From Fonsecaea monophora (Eukaryota > Ascomycota > Eurotiomycetes > Chaetothyriales > Herpotrichiellaceae): a DNA stretch of 64,000 nucleotides. The notes under the pieces were generated by a model. That model ran no database searches. It worked only from the letters and a program-made list of their open reading frames with translations, and had not been told where the DNA came from. The translations under genes were made by a program, and so were the position numbers. The stretch is taken from contig NW_019173981.1 of NCBI RefSeq assembly GCF_001642475.1, positions 178,281 through 242,280 of the forward strand, written 5' to 3'. Below are positions 31,146-43,700 of the stretch, piece by piece. The first letter of the stretch is position 1, and each line of letters opens with the position of its first letter.

Positions 31146-32076
31146 ATGACGACCCTACAGAGCCCGTCGATTTTGCTCCAGCCTATTGACAAGTGGACTC
31201 CACATCATCTCAACTTTCTACAGGTGGACGACGGCCAACCTTTCATATTCCTGAGTGATATCACAGTAGAAACCGATCAAGGTACATGGTACAATCTCTA
31301 CCCCATGCGCGATAAATTCTGACTTGCGATCTCAAGCCGACAATGAATTCCTAGAATATTTTTTGATTCCCACTCAAGATGTGCTCAACTTCCTCCACTG
31401 CCGTTCTAGATATCGAACAAATCCTTTCCGTCGGGTTTTCAGCCATCTCCATCGAGTTCTCGAAGTCGCGGACGATCCTCCCGTACAGATAGGTCTTGTA
31501 GAATCTCTTGTGGAGGTGCTGTTGAGTTTCAGCCCCAGGCGGGCTGTACTGTATGGGACACAGCTGAGAAAATGGACGACAACTGACGAAATATAGAGTC
31601 ACAAAAAGAGCCGAACCTCTGAAAATTGGAGGCCTACGAATCAAGTGCGATGGACTTTTCATACAAGACCAGCGGACACTCGTCCCGGTGGCGACATACT
31701 TGGTAGGAAGAAACCAGGTTCCACGGAAGAATATCCTTCTAAGCACAGACTGCAGGCTTTAAGGGGGTCTGATGACGACAAGATTCGCGAAATTCAACAA
31801 ATCCTTGCCCAAGCAATTCTTGCGTTCACTCAACGACCCGAGATGGATAAATTTGTTAGCTTTGTGGTGTGCTCGACCGGAGCCACGTTGTACTTGGCCA
31901 GTGCCCATGTCACCCGAGGCTACATCGAACCTCTTCGCAAATATCAACGACCGAGCCTACGTTTACGAGTCTGTCGCTCTGAAATCTACGATCTGAAGAT
32001 TCCGGATGGTAGGAAGTACGTAGCGATGCTTCTGCTGAGGATGCTGAAATACTTGGACGAGAGAAAACTGCCATAA
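31146..32076 (+). pseudogene. Uncharacterised fungal gene, probably broken
   Basis: An ATG at 31146 opens a protein-like stretch (LLQPIDKWTPHHLNFLQVDDG, then QGTWYNLYPMRD) that stops near 31322. Further coding-like pieces follow: AVLDIEQILSVGFSAISIEF near 31390-31450, IKCDGLFIQDQRTLVPVATYLVG near 31640-31710, and, in another frame from about 31770, SDDDKIREIQQILAQAILAF, VCSTGATLYLASAHVTRGYI and VAMLLLRMLKYLDERKLP, ending at TAA 32076. The change of frame near 31760 has no clear splice pair, so a frameshift or an unrecognised intron is needed. I do not recognise the family. It could be a working gene with introns I have missed; I lean to a decayed one. Confidence 0.4.
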
Positions 32077-32420
32077 AAGACTTGGATTCCACAACGACCC
32101 CTGCCACGTCTGCAAATCATATCCCTGAGATCTGCCCACAAACAAGCACTCACTTATCGGCATTGTTGGGCTATTGAGATGGGAAAGATATGACTCTTTT
32201 ATGTCTACGACGGTCAAACGTACGACAGTACAGTGGGTGCTGGCGACCAAGGCATGTTGGTCTTTCCATCCACCGAGCTCTAGGGATTGAGCAGTGGCTT
32301 GGCCTAGAAGTTCAGCGGCCTCTTGACCCAGTGGACGCGCTGTCCACTCTCCCGTCTCGCCACTGGTTCGATGGATTCTGCCTGCGCTTCGCCTTTTGGC
32401 CTGGAAGCGAGTAAGTTGGT
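32077..32420. other. Tail-to-tail spacer
   Basis: A spacer between the ends of the two uncharacterised genes. No supported feature was found in it. Confidence 0.35.
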
Positions 32421-33140
32421 TCAGTACTCGACGACGTCCTTAACAACCTTGATGGAAGCGTACACGTTGTCGAGGTGAACAAAAGTTGTAGCCAAAGCAA
32501 AGCTCCCCCTGGAATGACATTACCCAACCAGGAACAGAATCTTCCGTTCGAGACCGCTGGGCCTCATTCAGGGGGTTGATACGTCGATCAGATCGATTGG
32601 GACATCTACACATTACATCAGCACCCACACAGTCAGCGAACGATAAGTGCCAAAGAGCAGATATGGCCGCCTTTGTAAAAGGCACCTTGGGCTCAAGAAA
32701 TGGAAGAAAAGGACTCCTCACCTTGTGGCACTGGTACTTGGTCAGCCCCAACTTCCGGGTGGTCCCTCATATTCCAATACTCGGCAAAAGTAAACGTCGC
32801 ATCCTGGAGAGAGACGAGGTTCCCATGATCGTCCCATTGAATATTGTCATGCACCCATATGGAGTTCTCACGATTGGTGTTGGCAATAGCCTGGACCAGG
32901 CAGATGTCGATGACCTTTTCCTGTCCACCCTGCCTCCAAAGGCAAAAGCAATGGCACGAGAAGTCCGTGCGGCTCTGATCTGTCTCAACGAGTCGGGATT
33001 GGTCGAACGCGGCATAGAAAGGATTGTTGCAGGGAGCATTCGTCCCAATCAGGACGCTGGGCTTGATAAAGCCCCAGGGTCGGACTTCGCAGGTTCGAGT
33101 CTCAAAAAACTATCAAGGGGTGAGATTAAAAGCGTCTGGG

Positions 33141-33181
<41 letters not shown>

Positions 33182-34082
33182 CAGGTACACTCACATCGAT
33201 TTCCCGGCCCGTTTGCGGATCCGTCCGCCTGCCGAATGATTTGAATGCGTAGTTGACAAATGCACCCAAGTCAAAACAGTTACAGGTTGGGTGATATTTA
33301 CTCAGCATCGAACCCAAGAAGAAAACTGACCCACGAAGATAGGATGGAGCACCTTCAACTGAGTCATAGGTAAGACCTGATCCGGCAAAGTCCCAGAGTT
33401 GTTGAACAACATGTGCAACGAGGACGATTTTCACATCCTCCGGAGAAAGGGTCGTGGAAGCTATATCGCCATACTCGGGGATGGTCAACTCGATCAATTC
33501 AAATACGTGGGCTGGAACACTCTCCTTGTCGGGTGAAAGGGCACTCGGGTTGGCTATGTGGAAGCTGGGATCGCCCAGGAAGAAGTAGATTTCCAGTGGC
33601 ACCTGGCATCGAGCAACCGGCGTGGGTAGCCCAACCTCATACAAATCCCAGATCCAAAGTCCCGTGGCCTTGAACGGAAAATGCACCTTGTCCATCTTGC
33701 CATACAAAAAGGTCGTGTCGAGTTTGGTCTCAACTCCCGTCGCACCGCCATCTAACTGGAACTGACGGCTGGTAATCGGATAGCTGTGTGTCTCTCCAGG
33801 ATCAGGGATGACCGGTGGTCGCCTATCATCCTTGATCGAACTGCCGCGAAGATAGTAGCGATGTACCCCAGCAGGAACAGGAATCTGCATTGAGATCTGC
33901 AGAGGGATGGGCACCTCGTTCTCTTCACTGGGGATCAACTTCAAAGCAATCGGGTGCCGCTGATTGAAGTCATCGTAGATCACAGTTGGCACTTGACGTG
34001 GGGCCTGTTCTCCGGCCCTCCAGATTGCTTGATGGGCGGCGTGGGGGACGGTGGTGATTTGAGTAATTGAGAAGCCGTTCAT
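32421..34082 (-). CDS. Uncharacterised protein, possible transglutaminase/papain-like fold
   Basis: Exon 1 (34082-33195) and exon 2 (33109-32722) are clear, joined across an intron that contains a 40-base poly(A) (minus strand). The C-terminal exons are uncertain; an attractive last exon ends at TGA 32421 with VHLDNVYASIKVVKDVVEY. Exon 1 is rich in beta-type sequence (VPIPLQISMQIPVPAGVHRYYLRG). The junction region has CNCFDLGAFVNYAFKSFG, then GFIKPSVLIGTNAPCNNPF, FSCHCFCLWRQ and KVIDICLVQA: an ordered Cys, His, Asp reminiscent of transglutaminase-like or papain-like enzymes. That is pattern-based inference; I do not recognise a named family and no function is assigned. Confidence 0.55.
33142..33181. 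repeat. Poly(T) tract of 40 bases
   Basis: An uninterrupted run of 40 T on the plus strand (poly(A) in the sense of the surrounding minus-strand gene). It falls inside a GTGAGT...TAG intron, so it is not translated; reading through would add a spurious poly-lysine tail. Length may be affected by sequencing. Confidence 0.95.
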
Positions 34083-35313
34083 TATGCTGAGTGGTGCACA
34101 CGAGACAGCTGCTGAAAAGCCAAAAGGAATCCTGGTAAATGGGATCCCTAGAACAGTGAATTTGGTCTGAGAGTCTTCAAGACAGCTCTGAGGGATAATC
34201 TCCTTGCTTCAGATATGATTGCTTCGGAGGAAGTGTGAGAGAGACAGAAGGGAGGAAACCAACAGGGAAAATACCGTAGATGCCGGGGTCCTTGCTGCTG
34301 AGAAGAAGAAGAAGAAGCTCAATATTATGTACATGGCACGAGGCGCTGCTGCTCATGATGGGAAAGGCACCCCAGGATAGACAGGCACCTGCCCACCCCC
34401 TCCTGGTGTCCCCCTTGTTCCATCCCAAGCCACTCTCTTTTCCGGTGTGAGATGTCGAAGCTTGAGATTTATTGGACAGCAAGCCGGAATATGACCTTGT
34501 CAGAGGCCAAGTCAACAATCTCTGCGCCCGACTCGGGTGAGTGCGTCAGAGTGAGGCTGAGGCCCCTCGCTCGGATAGGTCAGACCAGTGTGACAAGTGA
34601 CTTATACTAGCCATGCACGCCAACCTCGAGCACGAAGCAGACAACGTCCAGACTGCCATCGACTCGAGCCAACGCAGACTCACAGGACCTTTCTGTGTAA
34701 CTTTGGCAGAAGCCTTGGGTTAGCGCGACGACGGCGACGGCAGCGGCAGCAGCACCACCGACGTGCTGGGGGCTCCTGGTTTGATTCGTGGTCTCCTTCC
34801 ACGCAGGGACGCTAGTTGGAGCGCAAACGGACCGAGCGATGCAGTGACGGGATGAACAAATCCGATGCTCCGCGGGATCCATGTTCGATTTGAGCCTCAC
34901 CAGTGTGCAAGTTGACCTTGGCTTGACTCGGTCTTCGCCTATCTATCCGTGTACTGTACCCGGATACATATGTTTCCGAGTACCAAGCAGGAGGTGCCAG
35001 GGTGCCAGGTCTGAAAGCCAGTCGGGAAACGTAGATATCTACCTTGTGTGACAGGATTATTCAGCTTTTATTTAAAAGAAAAAGAAAGGCAACAGGGCAC
35101 TACGAGTAGTGGAGTTCGAGACTACAAGGCAAGCAAGTTGCTTGTTTAGAAGCCTTTGCACTCGGGGCATACGTATAATACTATAGCTACCGGGCCTACA
35201 TACATCCCTAGACCCAAAGTAACCAATAGTGGTGGCGACAGGGGAGGTTCTTGTTTTTGTCAATACGCCCATGGAATAGCCTCCCCGCCATACACCTCCC
35301 TACAACTTTTCTT
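34083..35313. other. Intergenic, no gene recognised
   Basis: 1.2 kb containing the promoter of the leftward uncharacterised gene and the 3' flank of the alcohol dehydrogenase. A CAG/GGCAGCGG-type short repeat lies near 34725-34760. No convincing coding frame. Confidence 0.4.
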
Positions 35314-36833
35314 TTACACCTTGTCCGCAATGGACTGGCCAGTCTGCTCGCCGGGCATCTTGAAGACAATCTTATGGACCTTGCGGGCCTCAAAGTCCTT
35401 GTAGGCCTGGGGCGCGTCCTCGAGGGACATGGTGCGGCCGCACAGGAAGGCGACCTTTTTCTGCTCCTTGACCAGGATGTCGAGGGCGTCCTCGAAGATG
35501 CTGCGCACGGGGCAGCGGCCAAAGGCCATGGTGACGTTCTTGCCGTAGCACAGCAGGCCGTTGAGCGGGATCGTCTCCGTGTGCACGCCGATGGACGAGA
35601 TCTGGCCAAACGGCCGGATCATGTCAAAGGCCAGCATGAAGGCGTCGGCGTGGCCCACCACCTCGAGCACCACGTCGGCTCCGCGTCCGCCGCTGGCCGC
35701 CTTGATCTTCTCCACTGGATTGTCGTTCAGGTTGATCGGGATGGCCCCAATCTTCTCCGCCTCAGCCAGCCGTTCCGGGATCGAGTCAATCGCGTACACC
35801 GTCTTGACCATGGTCAGCGCGCACGTAATGGCGCAGATTCCCACGGGCCCGCACCCGATCACCACCGTCGTGAACTCGTCGCGGTCACGCTGCGGGAGGT
35901 TCTTCAGGAAGCGCTGTGCCGCGAAGTACCCCGTGGGGAAGATGTCGGCCATGAGAACGAGCATCTCCTCAGGAATTCCTGCGGTGATGATACACACGTC
36001 AATGAGAAAAGCTCGCTTTCAAGAAAAGAAAGGAACAGCTGGTGCTCAAAAAGGGAGAGAGAATACTCACCAGGCGGAGCTTTGACCAAAGTAGTATTCG
36101 CCAACGGCACCCTCACGTACTCGGCTTGTCCGCCATCAATGGCGTTGGCCGGGACCGAGTTACCAAACAACTCGCCTTTGCTGCACCGACTGGCCTGTCC
36201 GCGCACGCAGTAGTAGCATTCCTGACAGGCCGTGTAGAAGGGAACCACGACCTTGTCGCCAATGTTGAAGTTGGTGACGGCGTCGCCTTTCTCGGCAATG
36301 GTCCCCACAAACTCGTGACCGCAGATGAAGTTTGGCGGGCACTTCAGATGGCCTCGGTAGAAATGGAGGTCCGAGCCCTATGAAGAAATGCGAGAGAGAT
36401 GTTCAATATGAAGACGGTCGTGGGTTCAAAAGAGGAATGGCGGGTAGGAATAACTTACGCATAGAGCAGTCGAAGTGACCTTGAGCACGGCGTCGGTCGG
36501 CTTCTGGACCTTCGGGGTAGGTCTATCTTCCACCTCGACCTACAACGCGAGAAGAGAAACATCAATACCAGTCAGGTTTTCGGCTTTTGCTCGCGAGTTA
36601 AACAACACATTTTGGAGGCAGGCAGTAGATCCAGATCCAGCCAAGGACCCTCGAATCCCACGGAGGAAAAATGTTCTGACAGGCAAAGAGATCACCAAAG
36701 CCGCTTCCGGGAAAGCGACCTTTTCTGGTCGTCGATCGAGCCAAGGCCTGCAAAAGAAGCAGTGATTGGTTTCTTGCCTACTTACATGGAAGTCACCCTT
36801 CAGGACGACGGCACGCATTGTAGCTGGAGGCAT
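35314..36833 (-). CDS. Zinc-dependent alcohol dehydrogenase (MDR superfamily)
   Basis: Four exons (36833-36786, 36539-36459, 36377-36071, 35978-35314) join to 366 residues. The GroES-like domain has the catalytic zinc ligands in STALCGSDLHFYRGH and CGHEFVG, and the structural zinc site C-x2-C-x2-C-x7-C in CQECYYCVRGQASRC. The Rossmann domain has VVIGCGPVGICAI and an acidic residue after the second strand (AIDSIPERL), predicting NAD preference. It resembles glutathione-independent formaldehyde/threonine-dehydrogenase-like MDR enzymes of fungi and bacteria. It is separated from the catabolic cluster by two unrelated genes, so membership is doubtful. No targeting signal was seen. Confidence 0.88.
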
Positions 36834-37795
36834 TTTGGGGAATGGCGACGAGGGTTCTCTCTTAGCTTCTCCTGCTTCAGCTTTCGCTCACTGTCGTGCT
36901 TGCCGGGTGTGAGAAATTGCGTTCGACGTAGATCAAAGTCGAGTGAACCTAGGATCGGATCTAATGCGAGGGGGAGGAGGTGGGGAGAAAAGGGAAATAG
37001 CTTGAGAAGAGCCGAGCAAGTCGTTCTCCGGGATGCAAAACTGCAATGCTTGTTCCTGCTCTGGGACGAAGCCTAGTCGCTTAAAGGGATGTTGACGTGC
37101 CTGGGATGTCGGATGTCGAATGTCGAGACGTAAAACGTAGATTATATGAAGGTGAGAATGGTGGGCTGCTGTCGTCTCGATCGAAATCGTCATGAGACTT
37201 GCTTCTCCTCGTTTTTTGTTTTCCGCTTCCTTCAATCATTGCCCGTTCCCCCTCCCCTTTAAAATGCCACATCCGATCCTTCTCTACTCTCGGAGAAGCG
37301 GGGGTTCTTTTTCGTTCAAGCGAGTTCCCCGCCCGTGCAACCGTTGGTTTTGGGGGGCGAGTCGTGCCGCGGCAATGCGATTTGGGCTGCGAACATGCGG
37401 GGGAAAAGAAGGATTAATGAGTTGGTCTGACGACGAGGCTGAGAGCCCCGTGGAGCCACTCGCTGGATTTGGCCCTGTCACGTGCTCGCTGAGAACTCCA
37501 AGTCGGCCTTGGCAGCCTTGTCACTGTCAATTATGTCATATACCCAGATATCCAGATCCAGATACCCGATATCCAGCAATGCCAGTTACCTAGGTACGTG
37601 CGAGATCCGGAGTCTTGCTTGTACACATAATCTCTGACTCACAATGCCTGGCATACTGTTCATGGTCATACTGCATTATCATTTCGGGTCGTCCTTGGTC
37701 ACCAAACTTTTACTGTCCTTTATCCAATAGTACCATAAGTCACACACTATATCACAATTGACCAACACCCCTAGTATCACCTGCCCAGATGTCAT
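36834..37795. other. Intergenic, dehydrogenase promoter side
   Basis: No gene recognised. It contains the dehydrogenase upstream region and, at its right end, the 3' flank of the large adenylation-protein gene. Short ATCCAGAT/ATCCAGC tandem units occur near 37545-37580. Confidence 0.4.
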
Positions 37796-40700
37796 TTAGT
37801 AATCAAATCCATCGTACGCACTCCCGTCATACCTCCTCCGGATGCTTGGCGGATAGCTACGCATGCCCGCGCTCTGTTGCCCTTCACTGGGATGTAGCGA
37901 GCTGGAATCCTGATTCTGGTCGCCCTGGTATGTCGACGACCCAGATCTTCGGCTGTATGTCGAAGCAGCATATGTCAAAGCCTCCTGTGGCAGATCCTTG
38001 ACCTCATAAGAATGGTCGCTCGCCTGTCGTACAGGCTGGGGTTTGACATTCGCCCCGTAGTTGGGGTATCGGGCTTGTTGGCTGGGAAGCAGTGCACGGC
38101 CACCTGTAGCAGTCGGACTGGCTGGCATGGGGGAGGTGACATTGTTGAACGCGGCGCTGGCGCCAGCCATTTGATCTCGTGCTGACACGGGATTTCTCGT
38201 CGCAGCCGACGACGAGGAGAAAGCGTGGGTGATAAAATCAAAGCTGGGCACTGACGCCGGAATCGAGTTTCGGAATGGATTACCTTGGTCTTCGTACGGA
38301 CTGTCCTGCCCTTGCTCCACGGGTGTTTTCAATGCGTTCGGAATGGCTGACGTCGGCGTGGCAGTAGCCGTGTACGACGTGGGCGTGTTTTCGTTGCTAC
38401 CGTGTATTGAGTATTCATTTGGGTTGACCACAGACAGCTTAGGCGGTCGTCCTTGTGAAAGGCCAAGTTGTGACCCTTGAGGAGTATAATCGTCAAGTTG
38501 CTGATCTGGGTCAGCATTTGGGTCGAAGAACTTTTCGTCCGTCAGGTAGGGATTGGATCTCTCGTCCATATCGTCGAAGTTGGTGCTTGGCATCTCAACT
38601 ATTCCCTCCGGAAGAGTATAAGGCTTGTCGCTCAGCGACACTCCGGTCTGGTTGCCATCGGACGCAGCAGGATCATACAGTCCCGTTGGGTCAATCTGAT
38701 AATGGTTCGGTGGCAACGTGAAGGGAAGTTCGGGCACGATGCTCGATCGGCTGGACACTCGATCCCCCTGGGCATTTCCCCTGAACTCGGAGGCAATCGA
38801 AGCTCGTCGCTGGTCTTGCTGACTCACTGATAGCGTTTTACTCATCATACTAGGAGCTTTGCGCTCGCCGGGTGCTGTAGACATCTGCCCTTCTGGGCCC
38901 TCGCCGTCTCGAATGCCAAACTGGGCAATGGTACGCAATTTCCTCGTTACCCATGAGGCCAGAATCTTGCCTCTCTGCTTCTCCGACAATCGACTTCGAG
39001 GGAAATCGCCGTCACCAACAAATGCCACAATGTCGACAACGATTTGATGCTCGTGAAGAACGGCATTGACAATGACCGGGACAATAGATGCCAGGTATGA
39101 TTTCCGGAAGACTTCCACCAAGACAACAACCATGCCCCCGGCCTGAAAGACGGCACACCCACCAGGAGTAATGTTCCGATGACACTTTTCAATAGTGCTC
39201 TCGATGTCGATCGGAAAATGATTAAGCCCATTGACTTCAAACGTCTCGCCGATGCTGCCCAACACGAACAATATTTGCATCTCCACAGGCTGCCCGCCCG
39301 GTCCAATAGGTCTGGTGACGTTGTGCAGAAATCCTAGATCCCCAGTTCGGACATAGGTTGCATTTGGATCCCCACCCAAGATACGTCCGTTGAACCTTTC
39401 TTCATCAAATACCTGCTTCGACATGTAGAATGACTTGGCGCAGGCTTCGGATTGAACCCAGATTTCGCCAAATTCTCCCACATGGCACAGTTGGCAAGTT
39501 TCGGGATTGACGACCGCAATGCGGGTAGACACAGGTACCATGCCCGAATCTTGAACGCATAGAGCTGTTGGGTCAGTGTCAGGGTCAACCGGATAGATGA
39601 GCCCTCTTCTCAATGCGCGCACATCAAGCCAGAGCTCGATCGGCTCAATTGACATGTAGCTGCGAGACGCAATCATGGGGTTGAGCACATGAGCGTAGAT
39701 CGTGTTGATGGCCGTCCTTTCGAGGCCTGTCTGCGCGAAATGTAGCCTCGCCTTCGAGAATAAGTCAAGACGAGGTCTCGATTCGGTCGTCACCATCAGA
39801 TTCTTCAACTCATGCAGAGAAAACCCTTTGCCCACGACGTGCCCCATGGCGAAATCCAGCATTTGGCTGGTTGCATAAGTATCCTTGACTTTATACCGGG
39901 ACAATGCCTGAAACAGGGAGCCAGGATTCTGCGCATAGTCCAGCGGCGAGATCAGATAAGTGGTGCTGCCATTGTATACGCCCATCAGAACGGTATGAAG
40001 GAACCCTATGCCGATCGTACTTCGCACGCACGCAAGCACCGGTTTGGAGCTTGTCATTTGACATGTCTCTTTCTGGACCTTGCACATGCCCAAAATGGTA
40101 TCATGGCCCAGTTGAACAGAGACTCGACGCTGATCTGGAGTCCAATACGTCCAGATGATCACCGGATTCGTCGGAGATATCCAAGAACGATTTATCGTCA
40201 ACCCGAGTTCTCGGCAGCCATGAGACTGCTTTGCCGGTTTCGCTGTATTATAGACACTTGGAATATGCGTTTTCAGGTATTGCGCCGATTGTTTGAGGTG
40301 CTGTGAGACAATCTTCTGCTTGAATAGATGGTCGACATCTGTATTGCACAAGACGGCCTTGACACCCATATCCGCCACGATGTGAAGGAATGCTGGGGCA
40401 TCTTCTGAAAGCCTGTTGGCGTCCAGAGGAGCAACAGGGATAGCGATGGCTCCTAAGACCATACACGCGTATATCGCAAAAACATAGTCTTCCGAGTGAG
40501 TGTACATCAAGATAAGGTGGTCGCTGGGCTTCACCTTAACCTTGTTCCGTAGGTACAAGGCGACAGCTGCCACCCTATGGTCAAATTTCTTCCATGTCAG
40601 GCCTTTACCTTCTTTTCCTCGCCCATCGATGGTACAGTACGCAAGTTCGTCGGCTTGTCGGGCCACCCGCCATTGCATCAAGTCGAAAATATTTGTGAAG

Positions 40701-43700
40701 TTACTGAGGGCCGTCGACGTTCTATCATCGATAACGACCTCGCGAGGATCGACGCCCGACCACTGGGTCTCCTGGCCGTACAGGAGTTCGTTTCTTGCGG
40801 CACTTGAATTGGCAGACCAGATGCCGCCATTGATGTCCTCCCCCACGGGCAGGTTTTTCACTGCCCGCTCGACACCGAATTTGACGTGGACACAAGGTAG
40901 TGCTCCATTGTCGAATTCTTTGCGACAGAGCATATTACCGATCTCTCGCCGGCCGTTCTTGGTTACGCGCGGTAGAATTCCAGGCGCTGTAATCAGGACG
41001 CAGTACACTCGCAGGTGATGCTCTTGATACAATACGTCCATCGTTTTCTCGGCCAAAGAGTCGAGCAATGCAATATCAAGCTGCTGTGGTGGGCCACCCG
41101 AGGATAATGGAGCCGTTGATGCCGAGGGCGATTCCAAAAGAACTATAGGAAGATGTTCATCGTTCACAAAACAGTCAAAAGCGGAGCAGTCGTGTATCTT
41201 GGGGACATTTCTCATGATGCTGAGGATCAGATGCTGGACAAAGAAATAGCGATGTTCCTGCACCGCCAGACCGTGTTCGACCCACTCAACCCGTTGTCGG
41301 AGTCGATCCTCATACAGTCCCAAGACGTAGATCTTGCCTTCTATGACACATCCGAGCAAGCCAGTGCGTAGAAACTCGGGGTCGATGGCGGTTGGCGTTG
41401 GATTGCCTTCCTTAAAGCAGAAGGGTCGAGCATGAAAGATGGTTTCGGTATGCTTTGGCAGAGCCCAAAAGCCTCCCGAGAGAGACGGAGAGTCGACCCA
41501 AATCTCACCTATCGAGTTTGGTGCGCAGAGCAGGCCTGACTCGGGATCGACCACCGCAAGAGTGGCGTCAGGAATAGGATATCCAAAGGCTCCGCATCTA
41601 ACGGCGTTTGGAAAGGAGCTGGCCTTGGTTCTCGCTTCGGCGCCCATAGCTAGCACTACGATGTCGTTCGTTTTCAGAGCTTCTTTTTCCAGCAGGACTT
41701 CTCCCAAGTCTTCCGTCGAGCGTTCTTTGGAAGGCTTGGTTCCGCCACCGATGAGGCTGCTGCCAAAGCTGGACTTTGTAATCGCGTTTTGTTCTTCCTT
41801 CTTCTCCTCCGCTTCGTGTTCACGGCCCATCTCGTGGTTTAGCGAGCAGCCCATGCGTTCCTCTCCTCCCAGCCAGTCTCTCATGCTGATCACCATTCCA
41901 CCATGTTCAGGCAAGCAGAGCATGGGTGCCACAATCTCCCTCGCTCGGGGATTGCGGAGCGGCTTGAGCCAACGATCAGCGAGTAGTTCGTGGAACTCGA
42001 CGTCAACAGTCAAGGTGTCGATCATACATAGCTTCACGCTTGAAAAGTTGGGTTCGAAGTTGCGCTTGAAGTTCCTCGTCGTCATCGGGTCGGCCTGGTA
42101 GTTGTACACGGCACGTTTCAATCCGGGATAATCTGCGACGAGCAACGTTGTTTTGTACTTTGTGATGAGGTTCGCATACAGGCCAGGTGTCTCGATGGTT
42201 CGTTGGTCAATATAGATCACGGTGTGTCCACCATAAATGTTCAACAAGACACCCAGGATCATCCCAATGCTCTGTCTCGGATCAAGGTAGCTGAGAATTG
42301 TTTCACCATGTCTCGAGCCGGTAATCAAATGACCCTGTTTGTCGCGCAAAGAAGGATTGAAGGTATCGGCTTTGGTATTACTTGTGGCCGACGTTATCAT
42401 TGCACTGAGTGTCGCCATTTGGTGCATGATTGTCTTGTGACTCATCACGACGCCGCGGAGGTCGCCTGTAGGTGCCATAGAGAACTCAATATAGGCAAGA
42501 TCCGGGACTACCAGGGGAGCTTCCTCTCCTTTCTTCTTAGGATGATAGCTGCCGAATTCGTTCGTCTTCCACCATTCCACTCCGCGCGGCCAGTTCAGCT
42601 TGGCGGCAGTGATGTCTCGCTGGAAATTCTTCAGGTTGGCTTCCGTAGTCAGGGCAAGGTGTGCTTGTGTGGATGTCAACACAACGTTTAATCTGGCATA
42701 GTTTTTGAGATCGTTGATCGGTACAGCCACCACACCAGCGATAAAGCAGCCGAGAAGTGCCACCGCAAATTCGATGATTTCGTTCTCGGTGTAGATCAGC
42801 GCGACTCGGTCCCCCTTATAAAGACTGCTTTTGTCGCGAATGACCTGGGCCACCTTTTCCGCCCGGCTGCATAACTTCTCCCAAGTGATGGAGACGAGCT
42901 CTTTGCCCTTTTGATCCAACACCCAGTAGGCCGCCTGTTTGGGATTTGTCTTTGCTCTGTGTCTGAGGACGGCGGCGATGTTCTCGAACCTGGACATCTC
43001 GATATGTGAATCGTGAGGGTCACAAATAGCGAACGGCACTTCGCGAGGTTCAAGAGGCATCTGGTGGATAGCCGCACCCCCAGCAAGCTCGCCAGCACCG
43101 AGAAATGGCGGCGCTACCTGAGCGGTGGGTGAAGTTACCTCACCCTGAGAATATCTGTGTACATTGCCTCCATAATTCTCTTGATGGTCTTCTCGTTGTT
43201 GGCCAGCAAAATCCGAGAAATAGCCCTGCTGCGAGTCCAGCATGGTTGAGTTGCGAGTGTCCATGCCGCCATAGTTCGGCTGGGTATCAGGATTAAAGGC
43301 GTAGTTCTGGCTCAGCAACGTCTCCGTGCGGGACTGATCGTTGGCAGTCAGGAAGGTTTCGCGCCGGCCATCGAACGAGGAACCCGACATCGAACCCTGT
43401 TGTAAACTTCCCGTTTCCCTCTCTTGAAAGCGCTGGACCAGACTTTGGGGAGTAATGCTCCTCCTGGGCGCGTTATATTCGTCCCTGAGCACAGAGGCAT
43501 GCCCGCTCATACTGGGATGGCCCTCGGTCATGGTCCCGTTTCTCGAGAGACTGCCCACCGGTCGACCGGTGAGGGCAGCAAGTGAGGCGGCTCTGGAATC
43601 TTCATTAGAGGCAGGATGATCGCTGTCGTCAGGGGAGTGTACGCGAAGTCCTCGTGACTGGGATTGAGTTTGCGATTGCACGCCCGGTGGGGGAGAACTG

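Noticed and set aside
33126..33195. Poly-lysine C-terminus of the leftward uncharacterised protein
   Set aside because: It comes from reading into an intron with a GTGAGT donor and a poly(A) tract; similarity-like coding resumes after the acceptor at 33110.
35251..36213. Plus-strand frame of 320 codons
   Set aside because: It is the antisense shadow of the zinc alcohol dehydrogenase exons and introns.
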